From: Nitrospira sp. | GTDB taxonomy: Bacteria > Nitrospirota > Nitrospiria > Nitrospirales > Nitrospiraceae | Assembly: GCA_015709715.1 (NCBI GenBank) | Contig: CP054184.1 | Coordinates: forward strand, 2,341,001 to 2,405,000 | DNA: 64,000 bases | Reading direction: 5' to 3' | In this document: in pieces, positions 51,324 through 60,464 of the stretch | Position numbering within the stretch: position 1 is the stretch's first letter | Layout of the letters: the number at the start of each line of letters is the position of its first letter | Translations under genes and position numbers: made by a program | Notes under the pieces: generated by a model | Told to the model about the DNA's origin: nothing | The model's input: the letters and a program-made list of their open reading frames with translations, nothing else | Databases searched by the model: none

Positions 51324-52586
51324 TCAAGATCCAGGCGGAATGGAAGGGGAACGAACCGTCAGCTGGGACTTGCTCAAGAGGCCGTCGAGTTCTCGACTCA
51401 CCAGTTCGGCGACGATGCGGTGACCGCGTTCATCCGGATGGGCGAGGTCCAGATAGAGACTGGGGTCTTGTGCCAGCACCTGTCCCGCTTCGACGACGAC
51501 GGCGCCGTACTCGCGCGCCACGGCCCGCACGATGTCGTTGTACTCGCTGTCGAGTCGTAACGGTCGTCCGCCGTGCGTCAATTTCCACGGGGGAAGCGTG
51601 AGCATCGCCATGCGCGTCGCCTCGCCCGCGGCCCCCTGCCGTTCAAGTAAGCCGGCCAGGTATTTTCTGGCCAGGTCGGAAAACCAATTGTCCATGTTGA
51701 CGGCAATGCGTAACTCAGCCTCGGCCTGCTCGTTGCGCCCTTGCGCCAAGTGCGCGAGTCCGGCGCGCAGGTGCTCGGCGTGCGCCGGATTGTCTTGAAA
51801 GGTGATGAATAGCAGGGGGACCTCGCGCTCCCGACAGAACCGCGCGATTCCCTCCAGGTTGGCGCGATAGTGCTCGGGCGAGACACGCGTGGGCGCCGTG
51901 CGCGCGTCCACCGCCAGGCCACCGTCTCCGTCGCCTTTCAGGAGCCCGGCCTTGACCAGTAGGCGCTGGATCAAGCGGTAGAGATAGATCTTTTCGCGCA
52001 CGACGTCGGTGCGATGGAGCAGTGCCTCACGTTCGAACTTCTCTCGACTGTCCGCCGCTTCCGCGGACGGCACCACACGCCGATCGTTGAAGCTGAAGGA
52101 GGCAATCACCATATCCGGGTGGACGGCATCAAAATATTTGCGCAGGGAGGCATAACCCTGAAAAGACGAGTAGCCGCTGACGCCCAGGTTGATCACATCC
52201 GCATCGGAACGCAGCGCATCCAGCACTTCGGGAAAGGCTTGGCTGGTCGGCACGCCCCACCCGAAAGTGTTGGAGTCGCCGATCGCCAAGATGCGCTTGT
52301 GGGCCGTATCCCGGACTTGCGCGGTATCGATGGTGAAGAAGCCGTGGGCGTCGAACTCGCGAAGGTACTGCGACGAATCCCGATGCCGCAACTCTCCTGC
52401 GACCAACCCGTTGAAATGGGGGCGGCGTTCCCATCCCAGGTCCGCCGCATATTGATACCAGTCGGTCGGTGTCGACGAGAGGTCGGCCCGCACGGAGAAG
52501 ACGACCCGAGACAGGCCTTCCAACGCCAGGAGTGAGGCGAGGGTCAGCCCCAATCCGATCAGGGGCGCGGTCCAACGACGAGTCAT
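51324..52586 (-). CDS. SGNH/GDSL-family hydrolase, membrane-anchored
   Basis: A 420-residue protein with an N-terminal hydrophobic segment (about 8-30). The catalytic serine block is AIGDSNTFGWG (Ser105), followed by GVSGYSSFQGY (Gly/oxyanion) and a C-terminal DLAHPDERGH with the Asp-His pair. The internal helical segment (RAGLAHLAQGRNEQAEAELRIA) is a TPR-like insert. Such proteins de-acetylate or hydrolyse envelope polysaccharide esters. Confidence 0.8.
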   Translation of the reverse strand: MTRRWTAPLIGLGLTLASLLALEGLSRVVFSVRADLSSTPTDWYQYAADLGWERRPHFNGLVAGELRHRDSSQYLREFDAHGFFTIDTAQVRDTAHKRILAIGDSNTFGWGVPTSQAFPEVLDALRSDADVINLGVSGYSSFQGYASLRKYFDAVHPDMVIASFSFNDRRVVPSAEAADSREKFEREALLHRTDVVREKIYLYRLIQRLLVKAGLLKGDGDGGLAVDARTAPTRVSPEHYRANLEGIARFCREREVPLLFITFQDNPAHAEHLRAGLAHLAQGRNEQAEAELRIAVNMDNWFSDLARKYLAGLLERQGAAGEATRMAMLTLPPWKLTHGGRPLRLDSEYNDIVRAVAREYGAVVVEAGQVLAQDPSLYLDLAHPDERGHRIVAELVSRELDGLLSKSQLTVRSPSIPPGS

Positions 52587-52763
52587 ACCCGAACTCCGAT
52601 GAGGGGTGAGATCGCCTCGCGCGTGCCGATCTGCGCGGGGCGGCGTACGCCGGTTGGATCAGTATTGAGGAAGCGATGCATCTTGCCAAGCAAAGCGCAA
52701 AGTTTTGCAGGGGGAGCGGACCCAGAGGCGGCGTAGAGGGAAGATGAAGCCGGGAAACGGGCG

Positions 52764-53435
52764 TTACGGCGGGGCTGTCAGGTCGGTCCGTACCCAGGTG
52801 AGGTAAAAGAGCGCTGTGTATTGATCGTAGCGCGTGCGGCCGATGATCGTGGCCGAAGATCCCTTGTATTCGCCGGTGTGGTTGTCGAACACGTCCAGGT
52901 GGAAGCGCGCATAGCCGCTTTGCGACTGCAATTTATAGAGCGTCAATTCCGGCAATGCGAAGGGCACGATGACGCTTTGAATGGGCGGCATGCCGATGAA
53001 GGTCAGCCCCTGCATCGTGCCCAGCGCCTCGATGGCAATCTTGACTACGTAGGGAGGGCGATCTTCCCGGTGCTTGATCCGGTACCCCATTTGCCCGAGC
53101 GCGACGGCGACCGTGTCCTTGACGAGGAGAAAATCCACCGCCGGGTCCTGCACGACGCCGCTGGTCTGGTCGCGCATGTTCAGCCGCGCGCGATCGATGT
53201 AGAACCCGCTCGCTTCCAGATAGACCTCAGCCTGGGCCGGCAGGGTGAGGGTCAAGTTGGTGAGCGCGCGATCCACCGCCTTCGTCAGCAACAGTTGCTC
53301 GACGGCCGTGCGGGGAGTGCGGGAAATCTCCTGCTCGATGGCACAGCCGGCGCACAGAAGCAGAACCGCTGCCGAATGCATGATGCCGCGCCAGTGATGG
53401 CGACGGTTGCAACCTGCGACGACGCGACGCTCCAT
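52764..53435 (-). CDS. hypothetical lipoprotein (possibly DUF6655)
   Basis: A 223-residue protein; LLLCAGC ends the signal (Cys31) from ATG 53435. Body: TAVEQLLLTKAVDRALTNLTL, LEASGFYIDRARLNMRD and a C-terminal TIIGRTRYDQYTALFYLTW. The pattern recalls the DUF6655 lipoproteins, a tentative match. The gene is divergent from the next lipoprotein; the longer ORF start at 53603 overlaps it and is rejected. Confidence 0.6.
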   Translation of the reverse strand: MERRVVAGCNRRHHWRGIMHSAAVLLLCAGCAIEQEISRTPRTAVEQLLLTKAVDRALTNLTLTLPAQAEVYLEASGFYIDRARLNMRDQTSGVVQDPAVDFLLVKDTVAVALGQMGYRIKHREDRPPYVVKIAIEALGTMQGLTFIGMPPIQSVIVPFALPELTLYKLQSQSGYARFHLDVFDNHTGEYKGSSATIIGRTRYDQYTALFYLTWVRTDLTAPP

Positions 53436-53601
53436 AGGAGACCATCCTGCCAAGTTCAGCCGGCCAATTCCACGGAATAGTTGAGGGGCCTCTCCTTTCA
53501 AGAGCTTCGGGTCAATACGTGCAAACCGGTGCCTCTGGCTTGCTCCTTGCTCCTCTCCAGGATGAGACTCCAGGAGAAACGTTGCGAAAGGAGGATCAGC
53601 C

Positions 53602-54012
53602 ATGAAACGCCGCTATACCATGCTAGGCGCGATCGGCATGATGGTTCTCGTCACCGGCTGCGTCGCCCAGCACACATGCAGCAGTCAGGACATGATTGGG
53701 ATGAAGGAGAAGGGATTTGCCGTGGACGAAATCAACAGCCTCTGCACCACCTACAAGCTACAGGATGAAGCGATTCAGGCCATGTCACAGGCGCTCCAGA
53801 GCGAATTTGCAAAATCCCGGCAAGGCGGTGCTCAAACGACCCCGGTGACGGCGGCGAACGCTGCCCAGGCCCACTCGCCTGGAGGATGGGCACCTCAGGC
53901 CGCCACCTGTACGACGCAGGTTGGGACCTGTCGCTTGATACAACCGGTGGATCGCGGGCTGGACTGCACCTGCTTCACGCTCTACGGGCAGATTCCGGGC
54001 GTGACACAGTAG
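53602..54012 (+). CDS. Cys-rich lipoprotein
   Basis: A 136-residue protein with lipobox LVTGC (Cys20) and a strong ribosome site (GGAGGATCAGCC before ATG 53602). The mature chain has cysteines in TCSSQD, LCTTYK, ATCTTQVGTCR and LDCTCF, likely disulfides. Ala/Gln/Pro-rich linker in the middle. Function unknown. Confidence 0.65.
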   Translation: MKRRYTMLGAIGMMVLVTGCVAQHTCSSQDMIGMKEKGFAVDEINSLCTTYKLQDEAIQAMSQALQSEFAKSRQGGAQTTPVTAANAAQAHSPGGWAPQAATCTTQVGTCRLIQPVDRGLDCTCFTLYGQIPGVTQ

Positions 54013-54032
54013 GCCGACGATCCGCTGCCGTC

Positions 54033-54713
54033 TCAGCCTTGGCAGCAGCCCTTGCGGTCCGTCTCCGGCCCGATGGATGAAGCCGGTGCCGCCTCCGCCG
54101 CGACGCGCGGTATGCCGTCCTCCGCATCCTTCGCCAACACCAACTTTTTCAGCCGAGCCCATGGAAACTCCGGGCCCGGGTCGCTACGCCGCGTCGGATC
54201 GAGCTTGGCGTGGGAGACCACATGCTTCAGGTTGGGGTACTTGGCCCAGCAGTACCGCACGAGCTGCGCGGTCGCGCGGACCTGCCACTCGGAAAAGGCG
54301 TCTCGGCTGAGTTGACTGTTCACGACCTCGATGCCGAGCGACCAATGGTTCACACGGTCGACCCCGCCATTGACGTCGGGGTGGCAACACGCGTTGCGCA
54401 CATGCCATGCGGCTCGGGCCTCCGGGGCGCAGGCCCAGACGAGCTGTCCATGTTGCGGCTCGTCTTCATCGGGCACCAGCCATTGGAACGAGGCCTTGCC
54501 CTCCTTCATCACCGAGACGGCTCCTGCTGAACTGGAGCCGGCGGTGGCGTGAACCACCACTGCTTTGATGCCTAAGATCGCATCGAAGATGCGGCTCGAC
54601 GTGCTGGTTTCCCAATAGGCCTGGATGCCGGGGTACCAGACTTCGTTCAGGATTACGCCGGACGGACGCCCTTTTCGCGGCAGATTGAATTGATACTTGA
54701 TGGGATTGGGCAT
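54033..54713 (-). CDS. N-acetylmuramoyl-L-alanine amidase (AmiD/AmpD type)
   Basis: A 226-residue amidase_2 protein. Zinc ligands fit His55 (VVVHATAG), His168 (VVSHAKLDP) and Asp178 (RRSDPGPEFPW), with Glu129 (SLGIEV) as a possible catalytic residue. No signal peptide at the start ATG 54713 (GGGAGG upstream), so it may be cytoplasmic (AmpD-like recycling) or non-classically exported. The longer frame to 55037 is not needed. Confidence 0.85.
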   Translation of the reverse strand: MPNPIKYQFNLPRKGRPSGVILNEVWYPGIQAYWETSTSSRIFDAILGIKAVVVHATAGSSSAGAVSVMKEGKASFQWLVPDEDEPQHGQLVWACAPEARAAWHVRNACCHPDVNGGVDRVNHWSLGIEVVNSQLSRDAFSEWQVRATAQLVRYCWAKYPNLKHVVSHAKLDPTRRSDPGPEFPWARLKKLVLAKDAEDGIPRVAAEAAPASSIGPETDRKGCCQG

Positions 54714-55402
54714 GGGGACCTCCCTGGTTCGATCAGCTGTCGGACTCGTTCGGTAGATGCGTCGCTCTGCTCTCTGGTCCAGGGTGCCGGATAGTACCGC
54801 ATGACATCGGTATCGGCGTTCATTACTGCGAACGGCGCAAGGTCGTCGCCCCGCCACTGTCGGAGCGTGAGGCGGGAGGTGGCGATGGGAGCCTATCCAT
54901 CCAGGGAGTCGGTGCACGGGCTTCGCCGAGTACGCAGTCTTGATCGGCATAACGCCCATGGTTCGGGGACGTAACGGGGTGCCTGGCTCAAGTCTGGACG
55001 CTCTGACAGCCTCTGCAAGGGCGTTCACCCACAACACGCCAGCCGCGATGTTATCGAAGCGAGCACATCGACTCCGATTTCCTCCAGAGCAAGACGAACA
55101 CCGACGAATCTTGTAGGTTGTGAGAATTCCGTCTGGCTTAGCTAGTCGACCAGGACAATATCAAGGTGCATATACTCGCTTTTCAAGATTTTGCGTCACC
55201 GAACGCCTATGCTGTGGGGTGCGAGCCGCAACGCGGTGAAGCATCCCGCACGAGCGCCTTGCGGGGGCAATTTGTGTGACAGATGCGTCACTTAAAATGG
55301 GGCACAGAGCTGCCCGACGCTTGGCTTCATCCGCCGAAAACCGCGAAGGGATTTGAGATCGGATGCAAGCCGTTATTGGGCTACGGATCTGTAAGACCTT
55401 GC
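54714..55402. other. 689 bp without a convincing gene
   Basis: Only short Arg-rich frames in both strands. GTGAC-AGATGC-GTCAC at 55276-55291 is a small inverted repeat. No tRNA, repeat or IS end was recognised. Confidence 0.5.
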
Positions 55403-55882
55403 TCACTGCTGACCGACGAGATGGCGAATGTGCATGTAGTGGTCGTCAAGGTGGATTCCGCAACTTTCCAGAAACGACAGAATCCCCTCAAGATCGCCTT
55501 TCATTCCGACAACGATTCCACGAAGCTGTTGCTCAACTCTCGCCTTCTGGACCGGGCTGTCCATCAGTGCAAGTTGCGGGTAGACTTGCGACCACACCGC
55601 ATAATGGTTCTCCATGGACTGTTCAAGAACCTTGATGTGTTGGAGCTGGCTGGGCGGGAGATTCACAAGATCCTGAGCCGTGATCCGCTGGACAACCTGG
55701 CCATGGGAGCTTGCAACAATATCCGCATCAGATTTCTCGATCTTGAGTCTGTGCTCCTTTGGAACGTCTGGTGTCGGCCGTTTCGTAATGAACCTCTCAA
55801 TTTGGTCCGCCATCTTGTCGAACAACTCAATGGCTGATGTGGCGGCGCCAATCGCAGCGATGATTGTCGCTATGTCAACCAT
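55403..55882 (-). CDS. hypothetical helical protein
   Basis: A 159-residue protein from ATG 55882 (CAGGAGTAAG upstream). An N-terminal hydrophobic helix (ATIIAAIGAATSAIELF) may be membrane-associated, followed by charged helices (FITKRPTPDVPKEHRL, VEQQLRGIVVGMKGDLEG). The layout recalls membrane-proximal regions of effector-like proteins, but no family is evident. Lower GC than the surroundings. Confidence 0.55.
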   Translation of the reverse strand: MVDIATIIAAIGAATSAIELFDKMADQIERFITKRPTPDVPKEHRLKIEKSDADIVASSHGQVVQRITAQDLVNLPPSQLQHIKVLEQSMENHYAVWSQVYPQLALMDSPVQKARVEQQLRGIVVGMKGDLEGILSFLESCGIHLDDHYMHIRHLVGQQ

Positions 55883-56079
55883 ATGCCTTACTCCTGTTCT
55901 GAAGGGACCTATTCGTCTCGTCGCCCAATTAATAGGCCTTCTGCAGCCTACCCGCGCGACAAGTAGTCCTGATCATCGAAATATCGTGTCGGTCCTCCAG
56001 TAAATGGGTGGCAAGTGGTCTGAAGTCCTGGCCACAAGCCATGATAACGAAAGAACATGTCTAAGCGTTCCACGCGCTT

Positions 56080-56721
56080 TCACCCCCTCCTCCCGAATCC
56101 CTCCCCCATCATCACGTCTGCCACGTTCTGGCCGTTCACGTATACGTCGGCGAGCGTGCGGCCGTAGACATCGTGGCCATGGGGTACGATGTCGATGGCT
56201 CCTTGCTGCATCAGTTGTCCCAGTCGCAAGGCGGCCTCTCGTCCTCCCGGTTCCGATAACTCCGGCGCGTTATATCCTCGGATGCGAATTCGGTCCGTGC
56301 CGTAGCGAATGGTATCGCCGTCCACGGTTCGCACCTGCCAGCTCTCCACGCTCCGGGCGAATCCGCCGATCGAGAGGAATTGACGCGGCAGGGAGCGTAG
56401 CCCCCCGTGGCCTCGGGATGTTTTCGCAAAGGGGTTCTTGTGCGGCCGCGGCCCTCGTTCGTGGTGACTCCTCTTGAACCGTGGCGCTTGATGCTGGGAG
56501 AGCGGCGCCTGATCGCCTTGTCTAAGGGACCAACAATGGTCGCAATGGAAGGGGCTGGGGCAGTCCGTGGGAGAGGGGGCGGCCGGCGCGGGTGTATAGG
56601 TGCGCAGAGTCGAGCGAGGTGCTTCCGAGGGGTCGTAGGCGGAAGTGATCGACGGGAGCAGGTATCCGCACAGGACGACCAGGGGCGCGAGCCGGATGCC
56701 GGGCACGAATCGTTGAGCCAT
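56080..56721 (-). CDS. exported SNase-like (thermonuclease-fold) protein
   Basis: A 213-residue protein with an N-terminal signal (PLVVLCGYLLPSITSA) from ATG 56721, a Pro/Arg/His-rich linker, and an SNase domain in the C-terminal third: VRTVDGDTIRYG, IRIRGYNAPEL, GREAALRLGQLM, GHDVYGRTLADVYV. The conserved Asp/Arg/Glu set of staphylococcal nuclease is mostly visible (D in VDGD, R in RIRG, E in APEL). Probably a secreted nuclease. Confidence 0.8.
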   Translation of the reverse strand: MAQRFVPGIRLAPLVVLCGYLLPSITSAYDPSEAPRSTLRTYTPAPAAPSPTDCPSPFHCDHCWSLRQGDQAPLSQHQAPRFKRSHHERGPRPHKNPFAKTSRGHGGLRSLPRQFLSIGGFARSVESWQVRTVDGDTIRYGTDRIRIRGYNAPELSEPGGREAALRLGQLMQQGAIDIVPHGHDVYGRTLADVYVNGQNVADVMMGEGFGRRG

Positions 56722-56892
56722 GGGACTGCGACCTCCTTGTTTCGTTGCGAAAGAAGCAGTCTCCATGCCATGACAGCTGGGGAGGGTTCCGCGGTTGACA
56801 AGCCAAAAAACCGCGTGCTCAAATGCCCACCGGACTCAGGAGTCCTTCACGCATCGATCAGTAGACTCGCGACGATCACGGAGGTTGAACTC

Positions 56893-57126
56893 ATGGATAT
56901 GTTTGGCAAAGTGGGACTGGTCGAGATTCCGATCTTGATCGCGCCGGATCAAAAGGCCTGGATGGATCGCATGATCAAGGAGGGCAAGATCGCCATTCCC
57001 CCGGGTGGGACGCTCGAAAAGGGCTCACTCTATTCGATGTTCGTCCGCATGCTCCTGCACAATGCGATGGAAGAACAGAAGCGGCAGGAAGCGCTGGAGA
57101 TGGACGACGAGGACGACGACGAATAG
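56893..57126 (+). CDS. small acidic protein
   Basis: A 77-residue protein from ATG 56893 with GGAGG upstream. MDMFGKVGLVEIPILIAPDQKAW, then KIAIPPGGTLEKGSLYSMFVRM and a tail of Asp/Glu (MDDEDDDE). Possibly a small helical regulator. The longer frame upstream is antisense to the SNase gene and rejected. Confidence 0.55.
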   Translation: MDMFGKVGLVEIPILIAPDQKAWMDRMIKEGKIAIPPGGTLEKGSLYSMFVRMLLHNAMEEQKRQEALEMDDEDDDE

Positions 57127-57153
57127 GGAGGCTGCCGTTGTATCGGAATGGAT

Positions 57154-57183
57154 GCATTCCGTATCGGTTCCGATACGGAATGC
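57154..57183. terminator. perfect 14-bp-arm hairpin between convergent genes
   Basis: GCATTCCGTATCGG at 57154-57167 and its exact complement at 57170-57183, with a two-base centre. It lies between the ends of the acidic-protein gene (57126) and hemL (57202), where it may serve both directions as a terminator or RNA stabiliser. No T tract. The preceding bases 57142-57157 partly repeat the same motif. Confidence 0.6.
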
Positions 57184-57201
57184 GGTCCGCCCGAATGGGG
57201 G

Positions 57202-58485
57202 TCAGAGGTTCTTGAGCGCGTTGTGAGCCGCCTTGATGGTGCGCTCGATGTCTCGTGGGGTGTGGGCCAGCGACATGAAGGCCGCCTCGAACTGGGAGGG
57301 GGCCAAGTACACGCCGTCTTCCAGCATCTGGTGAAAGAATTTCCCATAGGTCTTGGTGTCGGCCTTCTTGGCCGACGCCCAATCCACCACCGGTCCTGCC
57401 GTAAAGAACGCGCACATCATGGAGGCGATGCGGGTCTGAGTGAGGGCCACGCCAGCCTTTTTCGCGGCCTTGCCGATGCCATCGGCCAGCGCGGCTGAGC
57501 GTTGCTCGAGTTGCTCATAGACGCCGGGCTTTTTCAGCCGTTTCAAGGTCTCGATCCCGGCGGTCACGGCCAGCGGATTACCTGACAGGGTCCCCGCCTG
57601 ATAGACCGGTCCGGCCGGGGCGATCAGTTTCATGATGTCCTTGGCGCCGCCGTAGGCGCCCACAGGCAGGCCGCCTCCGATGATCTTTCCTAGGATCGTG
57701 AGGTCGGGTTTGATGTCGTAGAGGGTTTGCGCCCCGCCGTACTGAACGCGGAAACCGGAAATGACCTCATCGAAGACCAGCAACATGCCATGGGCGTCGG
57801 TCAATCGGCGCAAGGCCTGGAGGAATTCCGGCGTGGGGGGGATCACGCCCATGTTACCTGCGATGGGTTCGACGATGACGCAGGCCAACTGCCGGAAGTA
57901 CTTCTTGATGAGCTGCTCGACCGCTTGGATGTCGTTGTACGGCGCGGTGAGGGTGTGCTTGGTGAAGTCCTCCGGGACGCCGGGGCAATCGGGAATACCC
58001 AGGGTTGCGAGGCCTGATCCAGCCTTGGCCAGGAGATAGTCGCTGTGGCCGTGATAACAGCCTTCGAATTTGAGGATGCCGTCGCGTTTGGTGTAGGCGC
58101 GGGCGACGCGGATAGCGCTCATGACCGCTTCGGTGCCTGAGCTTACCAACCGCACCAACTCCATAGAGGGGAGGGCTTCGCGAATCATCGTGGCGAGCTG
58201 AATTTCCAACTCGGTCGGGGCGCCGTAACTCGTACCGTTGGCGGCGGCCTGCTGAATGGCTTTCGTCACGCTGGCCGGCGCATGGCCTAAGATCATCGGT
58301 CCCCAAGACAGCACATAGTCGATGTAGCTGTTCTCGTCCACGTCGTACAGCCGCGAGCCTTTGGCACGGGCGATAAAACGGGGTTGCCCTCCCACCGAAC
58401 GAAAGGCCCGCACCGGGCTGTTGACCCCACCGGGAATGATCTGTTGCGCCTCTGCAAAGAGTTGTTCGGACCGTTGTGTCTTCAT
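57202..58485 (-). CDS. hemL: glutamate-1-semialdehyde 2,1-aminomutase
   Basis: A 427-residue PLP enzyme. The lysine is K267 in LGKIIGGGLPVGAYGG; GVNSPVRAF and SSGTEAVMSAIRVAR are the family blocks. It converts GSA to 5-aminolevulinate in C5 tetrapyrrole synthesis. Start ATG 58485. No other hem gene is in the window. Confidence 0.96.
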   Translation of the reverse strand: MKTQRSEQLFAEAQQIIPGGVNSPVRAFRSVGGQPRFIARAKGSRLYDVDENSYIDYVLSWGPMILGHAPASVTKAIQQAAANGTSYGAPTELEIQLATMIREALPSMELVRLVSSGTEAVMSAIRVARAYTKRDGILKFEGCYHGHSDYLLAKAGSGLATLGIPDCPGVPEDFTKHTLTAPYNDIQAVEQLIKKYFRQLACVIVEPIAGNMGVIPPTPEFLQALRRLTDAHGMLLVFDEVISGFRVQYGGAQTLYDIKPDLTILGKIIGGGLPVGAYGGAKDIMKLIAPAGPVYQAGTLSGNPLAVTAGIETLKRLKKPGVYEQLEQRSAALADGIGKAAKKAGVALTQTRIASMMCAFFTAGPVVDWASAKKADTKTYGKFFHQMLEDGVYLAPSQFEAAFMSLAHTPRDIERTIKAAHNALKNL

Positions 58486-58811
58486 ACGCCTCTTTCCGTA
58501 AGCCGTGAATTGGGGCGCACCCTACCATGGGAAATTCAAAACGGTCAATGCGCTGCCGGCCTTAGGGTGACACCGGCGCTGACATGGCCATGCCTACCCA
58601 GGTGTCCTGACATAGGAAACGCTGGGCGGAGGGACGCGGAAGGCCTAAAAGGGGCAGGAATCGTCACAATGCCGCGTTGTGTACGGACCGACAGAACGAT
58701 GGAACAACGTATCGTGCTGAAAACATTGCGAGATGGTCCGGCGGGCGTGATTGGTGCGACTCTTGCGCCCCTGCGCTCGGACTGTCGCTCGCTTCGAAGG
58801 GGGGATCTCCA
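58486..58811. other. 326 bp intergenic without a credible gene
   Basis: Between the hemL start and a small gene at 58812. Frames on both strands are Arg/Pro-rich shadows. It would hold the hemL promoter. Confidence 0.5.
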
Positions 58812-59054
58812 GTGAAAGTGCTGTGTGCCTGGTGCCTACGAGAAGGAAAGCCGGCGTTCATGCGAGAGAAGCTGCCATTGGAAGACCCCAGCGAAACGCA
58901 CGGGTTATGCACCGACCACTTTCACTCCCTCCGCGCCGGAGTGCAACTGACCATGAGGGCGAGCCGATGGTGGGTCCGTCCGTTGACCCGCCTCCGTTGG
59001 ATGCTTACCGGCTGGGTGCATCGGCGGGTGGGTTGTTGGTTGCCCCTCTGCTGA
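58812..59054 (+). CDS. small CxxC protein
   Basis: An 80-residue protein from GTG 58812, 7 bp after GGGGGG (AAGGGGGGATCTCCA). VLCAWCLREGKPAFMREKLPLEDPSETHGLCTDH: Cys5, Cys8 and a later Cys plus His suggest a metal site. The C-terminus is Arg/Trp-rich. Similar short proteins are common in Nitrospira-like genomes. The longer frame from 58677 is less likely. Confidence 0.5.
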   Translation: MKVLCAWCLREGKPAFMREKLPLEDPSETHGLCTDHFHSLRAGVQLTMRASRWWVRPLTRLRWMLTGWVHRRVGCWLPLC

Positions 59055-59071
59055 CCAGGCCGCTCGACCTC

Positions 59072-59479
59072 TTAGCCCAGTGTGCCCCGCAAGAGGTTCA
59101 ATCCCTGTTCGACCAAGTTGGAATCCGGGAGTTTGCCCTCCGGCGTGAGTTTGTCGATGAGGCCGGGAAGGAGGGCGGCCAGTTGGCCGCCGGCGGCCTC
59201 CGAACTCAGCCCCGTCTGTGCGGCAAGTTGTTTCAGTAGGTCACCGCCCAATCCCTGCCGGACCTGTTCAGCCGAGATGGGCAGGTTCTGACCGGTGCCC
59301 ACCCACGAGTTCACGATGTCGCCCAGACCATTCTTCTGAAAGGCTTGCACCAAGCCGCTGAGTCCGCCGATGTGACTGTTTTGCCCCAACAGGCCGATGA
59401 CGGCCTGCAGCAGGGGATTCTTCTCACCGCTTCCCAACATCCCCGCCGCTGCCTGTCCAACGTGATCCAAGAGACCCAT
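59072..59479 (-). CDS. YidB/DUF937-like protein
   Basis: A 135-residue protein from ATG 59479 (AGGAGGTCAGC upstream). GLLDHVGQAAAGML, GGLSGLVQAFQKNGLGDIVNSWVGTGQN and AEQVRQGLG are YidB/DUF937 blocks. A helical, glycine-rich fold; biological role unknown. It follows the barstar gene in the same direction with 31 bp between. Confidence 0.85.
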   Translation of the reverse strand: MGLLDHVGQAAAGMLGSGEKNPLLQAVIGLLGQNSHIGGLSGLVQAFQKNGLGDIVNSWVGTGQNLPISAEQVRQGLGGDLLKQLAAQTGLSSEAAGGQLAALLPGLIDKLTPEGKLPDSNLVEQGLNLLRGTLG

Positions 59480-59510
59480 GCTGACCTCCTGTGAAATGGG
59501 AACCGTTCGT

Positions 59511-60029
59511 TTACCGCGTCGACTTTTTTGCCTTGCCGCCCTTGCGTTCCATGGCCAGAGGGGGGGCGAACCAATTGTGGCGCGCATGTTTGTGTCGGTC
59601 CGAGACGACCAGTACGGCATGGAAGGGTAATCCATTGCCCGTCGCGTCGTCCGACTCCTTCAGGCTCCAGGCCTCTCCGGCCTCGCTCAGGATTTCCACA
59701 AAGGTTTCGAAATCATCCTCTTCGTCGGGCTTGGTCAAGACCTGATCGGCGTCGATGACCACCACCAGATATCCCTTGGCCGGCAACCAATCCAGATCAG
59801 CCAAACATTCTTCCAACGCATCCCAGTTGTGGCCGAAGTAGTCGGGGAAGGAGAAGACTCGGCTGAACTCGTCCAAGAGGCCTCCCTTGGTCTTGCACTT
59901 TTTCCCGGCGATCGTCTTGGTGATGAAATGTGCGGGAACGGACAGGACTTTCTCAAGGGACTCTCCCTCCGCCTGCACGTACAGGTGAGCCCAGGGTTTC
60001 TTGATCGATTGGAGCGCGGTCAGTGACAT
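59511..60029 (-). CDS. barstar-like ribonuclease inhibitor
   Basis: A 172-residue protein. Barstar fold elements: GLLDEFSRVFSFPDYFGHNWDALEECLADLDWL (helix 2 with the acidic face) and YLVVVIDADQVL. The N- and C-terminal extensions exceed classic barstar (about 90 residues). It neutralises a barnase-type RNase; a cognate-looking RNase gene lies 6 bp upstream on the same strand. Without a signal peptide it would stay in the cytoplasm. Confidence 0.85.
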   Translation of the reverse strand: MSLTALQSIKKPWAHLYVQAEGESLEKVLSVPAHFITKTIAGKKCKTKGGLLDEFSRVFSFPDYFGHNWDALEECLADLDWLPAKGYLVVVIDADQVLTKPDEEDDFETFVEILSEAGEAWSLKESDDATGNGLPFHAVLVVSDRHKHARHNWFAPPLAMERKGGKAKKSTR

Positions 60030-60035
60030 GCGTCC

Positions 60036-60464
60036 TCAGTTCATCGGAGTAAAAGAGTTGTAATGGTCGTGCGTGTAATACGCCTTGTCGGTCCGCTGTT
60101 CAATGACGATCCGCTCGGCGCCGCGATTCTTGCCCGGCACCTTCGGATGGACGTCGTATTCCCGATAGCGTCCGCGAGGGAGTTTGCGCTCGCGATTCTG
60201 AAAGCTACGCCCGCCGACGTACCCCGGCGGCGGCTCGCCATATCGCTCCTCAATCGCCTTCAACGTCGCCCGGGCGGAAGCGGGAATGGTTTGGTGAGTG
60301 TCGGTCCCATCCTGGTCTGTCGTGATGCGGTCGTGAATCGAAGGGGCGGCTTCGGTCGAGAGCGGAGCGGGGATGAAACTCGGTGCTCCCGCCCAGGCGA
60401 CGCCCAGGGAGAGCAGGAGTACGGCCCACAACAACAGGAGGCGAGCGGTAAATCGAATAGACAT
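60036..60464 (-). CDS. secreted guanyl-specific ribonuclease (barnase/RNase Sa type)
   Basis: A 142-residue protein with a signal peptide (RLLLLWAVLLLSLGVAWA). The catalytic set aligns as Glu102 (RYREYDV), Arg118 (GAERIV) and His134 (THDHY), as in RNase Sa/barnase. GYVGGRSFQNRE matches the family's base-recognition loop. It hydrolyses RNA after guanine. It precedes the inhibitor gene, so this is a toxin-immunity pair exported by Sec, possibly for competition. Confidence 0.85.
   Translation of the reverse strand: MSIRFTARLLLLWAVLLLSLGVAWAGAPSFIPAPLSTEAAPSIHDRITTDQDGTDTHQTIPASARATLKAIEERYGEPPPGYVGGRSFQNRERKLPRGRYREYDVHPKVPGKNRGAERIVIEQRTDKAYYTHDHYNSFTPMN

Noticed and set aside
55276-55291. GTGAC-N6-GTCAC inverted repeat as CRP/FNR-type operator
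   Set aside because: The spacing and half-sites do not match CRP (TGTGA-N6-TCACA) or FNR; no promoter nearby to support it.
55161-55406. 81-codon minus-strand frame in the 54.7-55.4 kb gap
   Set aside because: No ribosome binding site, no recognisable motif, Arg/Ser-rich composition as in random high-GC frames.
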